Notes under the pieces: generated by a model
The model's database searches: none
What the model saw: the letters and a program-made list of their open reading frames with translations, nothing else
What the model was told of the DNA's origin: nothing
Source of the DNA: JAAYBQ01 sp035403465
GTDB lineage: Bacteria; Spirochaetota; UBA4802; UBA5550
Length of the DNA stretch: 64,000 bases
Reading direction: 5' to 3'
Assembly: GCA_035403465.1 (NCBI GenBank)
Contig: DAONFG010000004.1
Span: 1 to 64,000 of the forward strand
Program-made: the position numbers and the translations under genes
Shown here: in pieces, positions 63,501 to 64,000 of the stretch
How the letters are laid out: the number at the start of each line of letters is the position of its first letter
How positions within the stretch are numbered: position 1 is the first letter of the stretch

Positions 63501-64000
63501 CCTCCCTGATCGGGTCAATGGGGGGATTCGTAACCTGTGCGAAGACCTGCTTGAAGTAGTTATAAAGCGGCTGGGGCCTGTCCGAGAATACAGCAACGGG
63601 AGTATCGGTTCCCATTGACCCCACCGGCTCCTGGCCGTTAACAGCCATCGGCTGGATTATATCGCTGATATCCTCGCGGTTATATCCGAAAGCGATCTGC
63701 ATGCGGCGCAGCTTTTCAGTCTCGATCACGGTTTCAGCAATACCACGGAATATAATATCATCAAAACTGATCCGGTTCTCCTCGACCCAGCGTTTATAAG
63801 GACTCTGGTGAGCGATCCGTTCCTTTACTTCGCTGTCTGGAATTATCCGGCCCTCTTCTGTGTCAACAAGAAGCAGTTTTCCGGGCATGAGCCTCCCCTT
63901 GTGCTTTATGTCGCCGGGATTGAAATTCTGCACACCTACCTCTGAGGCCATAACGATCATGTTGTCGTTTGTGACAATATAACGCGAAGGTCTGAGTCCG
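60556..64000 (-). CDS. gltB: Glutamate synthase large subunit (N-terminus beyond the window)
   Basis: The frame is open to the right edge: codons before ATG 63960 read GLRPSRYIVTNDN, the end of the glutaminase domain, so the gene continues. Visible parts: central domain, FMN-binding synthase domain (ISGYDGGTGASP), the 3Fe-4S cluster cysteines (C-x5-C-x4-C in CVMMRKCHLNTCPVG) and the C-terminal glycine-rich beta-helix (GERFCVRNSGAYAVVEGTGD). It makes two glutamates from glutamine and 2-oxoglutarate. With gltD and the convergent amtB-glnK it forms a nitrogen assimilation cluster. Confidence 0.96.
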   Translation of the reverse strand, partial: GLRPSRYIVTNDNMIVMASEVGVQNFNPGDIKHKGRLMPGKLLLVDTEEGRIIPDSEVKERIAHQSPYKRWVEENRISFDDIIFRGIAETVIETEKLRRMQIAFGYNREDISDIIQPMAVNGQEPVGSMGTDTPVAVFSDRPQPLYNYFKQVFAQVTNPPIDPIREELVMSNTSYMGRRRNLLEETPEHCRLIKFIRPVFTNKELEKLRDGGHADIRCTTIDCTFPVSYGNPGLEEAVERIRREAEESVDTGCQVIILSDKNVSAERAPVPSLLSCSAVHHHLIRTKKRAGTGIVCETGEAREVMHFALLIGYGADAVNPYVAFATITELEMNGKARSDTGVLGLINNYIKSIDKGLLKIYSKMGTSTIRSYRGAQVFECIGLSRELLDKYFTGTSSRISGIGIDVIAAETIMKHNRGFGPSPVVESEGVYSYRKYGEKHSWDPESISLLQRAASSGDYTKYREFTSLVDLRNSKPHFIRGLFDFNPQSPIPVDEVEPVEQIMKRLTTGAMSFGSISREAHEAIAIAMNSIQGRSNSGEGGEDPARFTPFPDGTSSRSAIKQIASGRFGVTSNYLANADELQIKMAQGAKPGEGGQLPGYKVDSMIARTRHATPGVTLISPPPHHDIYSIEDLAQLIFDLKNANPSARISVKLVSESGVGTIAAGVAKAHADNILISGYDGGTGASPISSIKHAGMPWEIGLSETHQTLVKNNLRGRVKLQVDGQLKTGRDIVIAGILGAEDFGFGTGVLIVLGCVMMRKCHLNTCPVGVATQDPELRKKFRGKSQYIINYFRFMAQEIREIMASLGVRRFDDLIGNTALLRVRSINHWKAMHVDPSDILHRPAEAATADLHCVKQQVHKIDMVPDRRLVERVKPALESGKEVNVYIEMPISNTDRSVGAMLSYEISKKYGETGLPDDSVQCTFNGSAGQSFGAFLAKGVTFRLTGDANDYFGKGLSGGRLILLPPQDSSFKAEENIIAGNTVLYGATSGEAYIRGIAGERFCVRNSGAYAVVEGTGDHCAEYMTGGRIVVLGRVGRNFGAGMSGGIAYVLDLDGNFDYFCNKGMVEISPVRDYDDQDLIIEMLKKHIHYTDSSFAKDIILRWYEFMPKFVRVLPLEYKRALNEIKNALIDEKLRTIREEEQLEETF

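Noticed and set aside
1..64000. tRNA, rRNA, riboswitch and CRISPR loci
   Set aside because: I looked in the gaps between genes and saw no cloverleaf, rRNA-like or array structure; a covariance-model scan would be needed to exclude small RNAs.

Overview
The window looks like a scaffold piece from an uncultured member of the Spirochaetota. Support: a flagellar switch gene (fliM); a 1,049-residue acidic/TPR membrane protein resembling the spirochaete periplasmic flagellar collar protein FlcA; a phosphofructokinase with the residues of the pyrophosphate-dependent type; and many short exported proteins of the kind spirochaetes carry. Two runs of exactly 100 N (17396-17495 and 56037-56136) are scaffolding gaps, and both fall inside repeats. 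The taxon is an inference; no rRNA or tRNA gene is visible.

Layout. 1-2.25 kb: a truncated C-terminus, a DDE transposase and gene-poor DNA with a palindrome. 2.25-6.7 kb: a membrane Fe-S oxidoreductase of the ETF:quinone type, a phage-tail-collar-like surface protein followed by a 46-residue lipoprotein, and a DUF4421-type gene broken by one in-frame stop. 6.9-11.4 kb: a sugar operon (GH15-like glucanase, PPi-type PFK, SIS-domain protein). 11.4-15.3 kb: a decayed PAS gene, an unknown exported protein translationally coupled to fliM, and an M23-like protein that has lost its HxH metal ligands. 15.4-19.8 kb: DJ-1/PfpI protein, the TelA/XpaC pair embedded in MITE-like repeats, pth and a STAS protein. 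20.1-23.8 kb: a glycan operon (membrane protein, two paralogous GT4 enzymes, methyltransferase).

23.8-28.8 kb is a clearly A+T-rich accessory island. It holds a GIY-YIG-like protein and a four-gene minus-strand operon: a KAP-family P-loop NTPase, two tiny cysteine-rich zinc-ribbon proteins, and a secreted WG-repeat/ankyrin protein. Next to it lie a Phd-type antitoxin and the last 18 codons of a deleted VapC-like toxin. This island is the best candidate for an undescribed (possibly defence) system.

28.8-46.7 kb is mostly core: alaA, polA, a deacetylase/glycosyltransferase pair that may make a thiol or amino sugar, cNMP and PilZ regulators, murI, comM, an acyl-CoA synthetase, a 66-residue protein behind a good sigma-54 promoter, a lipoprotein that resembles a metallophosphoesterase but lacks its metal ligands, glyA and psd. 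46.8-64 kb: a cytidylate-kinase-like protein, the FlcA-like protein, an exported protein with two CBM48-like domains, bpt, pyrE, an orphan MlaF-like ATPase, an alpha/beta hydrolase with a histone-H1-like KPAAK tail, a HAD hydrolase, amtB-glnK, and gltD-gltB, which runs off the right edge.

Several genes are decaying: three carry in-frame stops (using TAA, TAG and TGA between them) with or without frameshifts, and the VapC-like toxin is reduced to a stub. The small zinc-ribbon proteins, the 46-residue lipoprotein and the toxin stub were read by direct translation.
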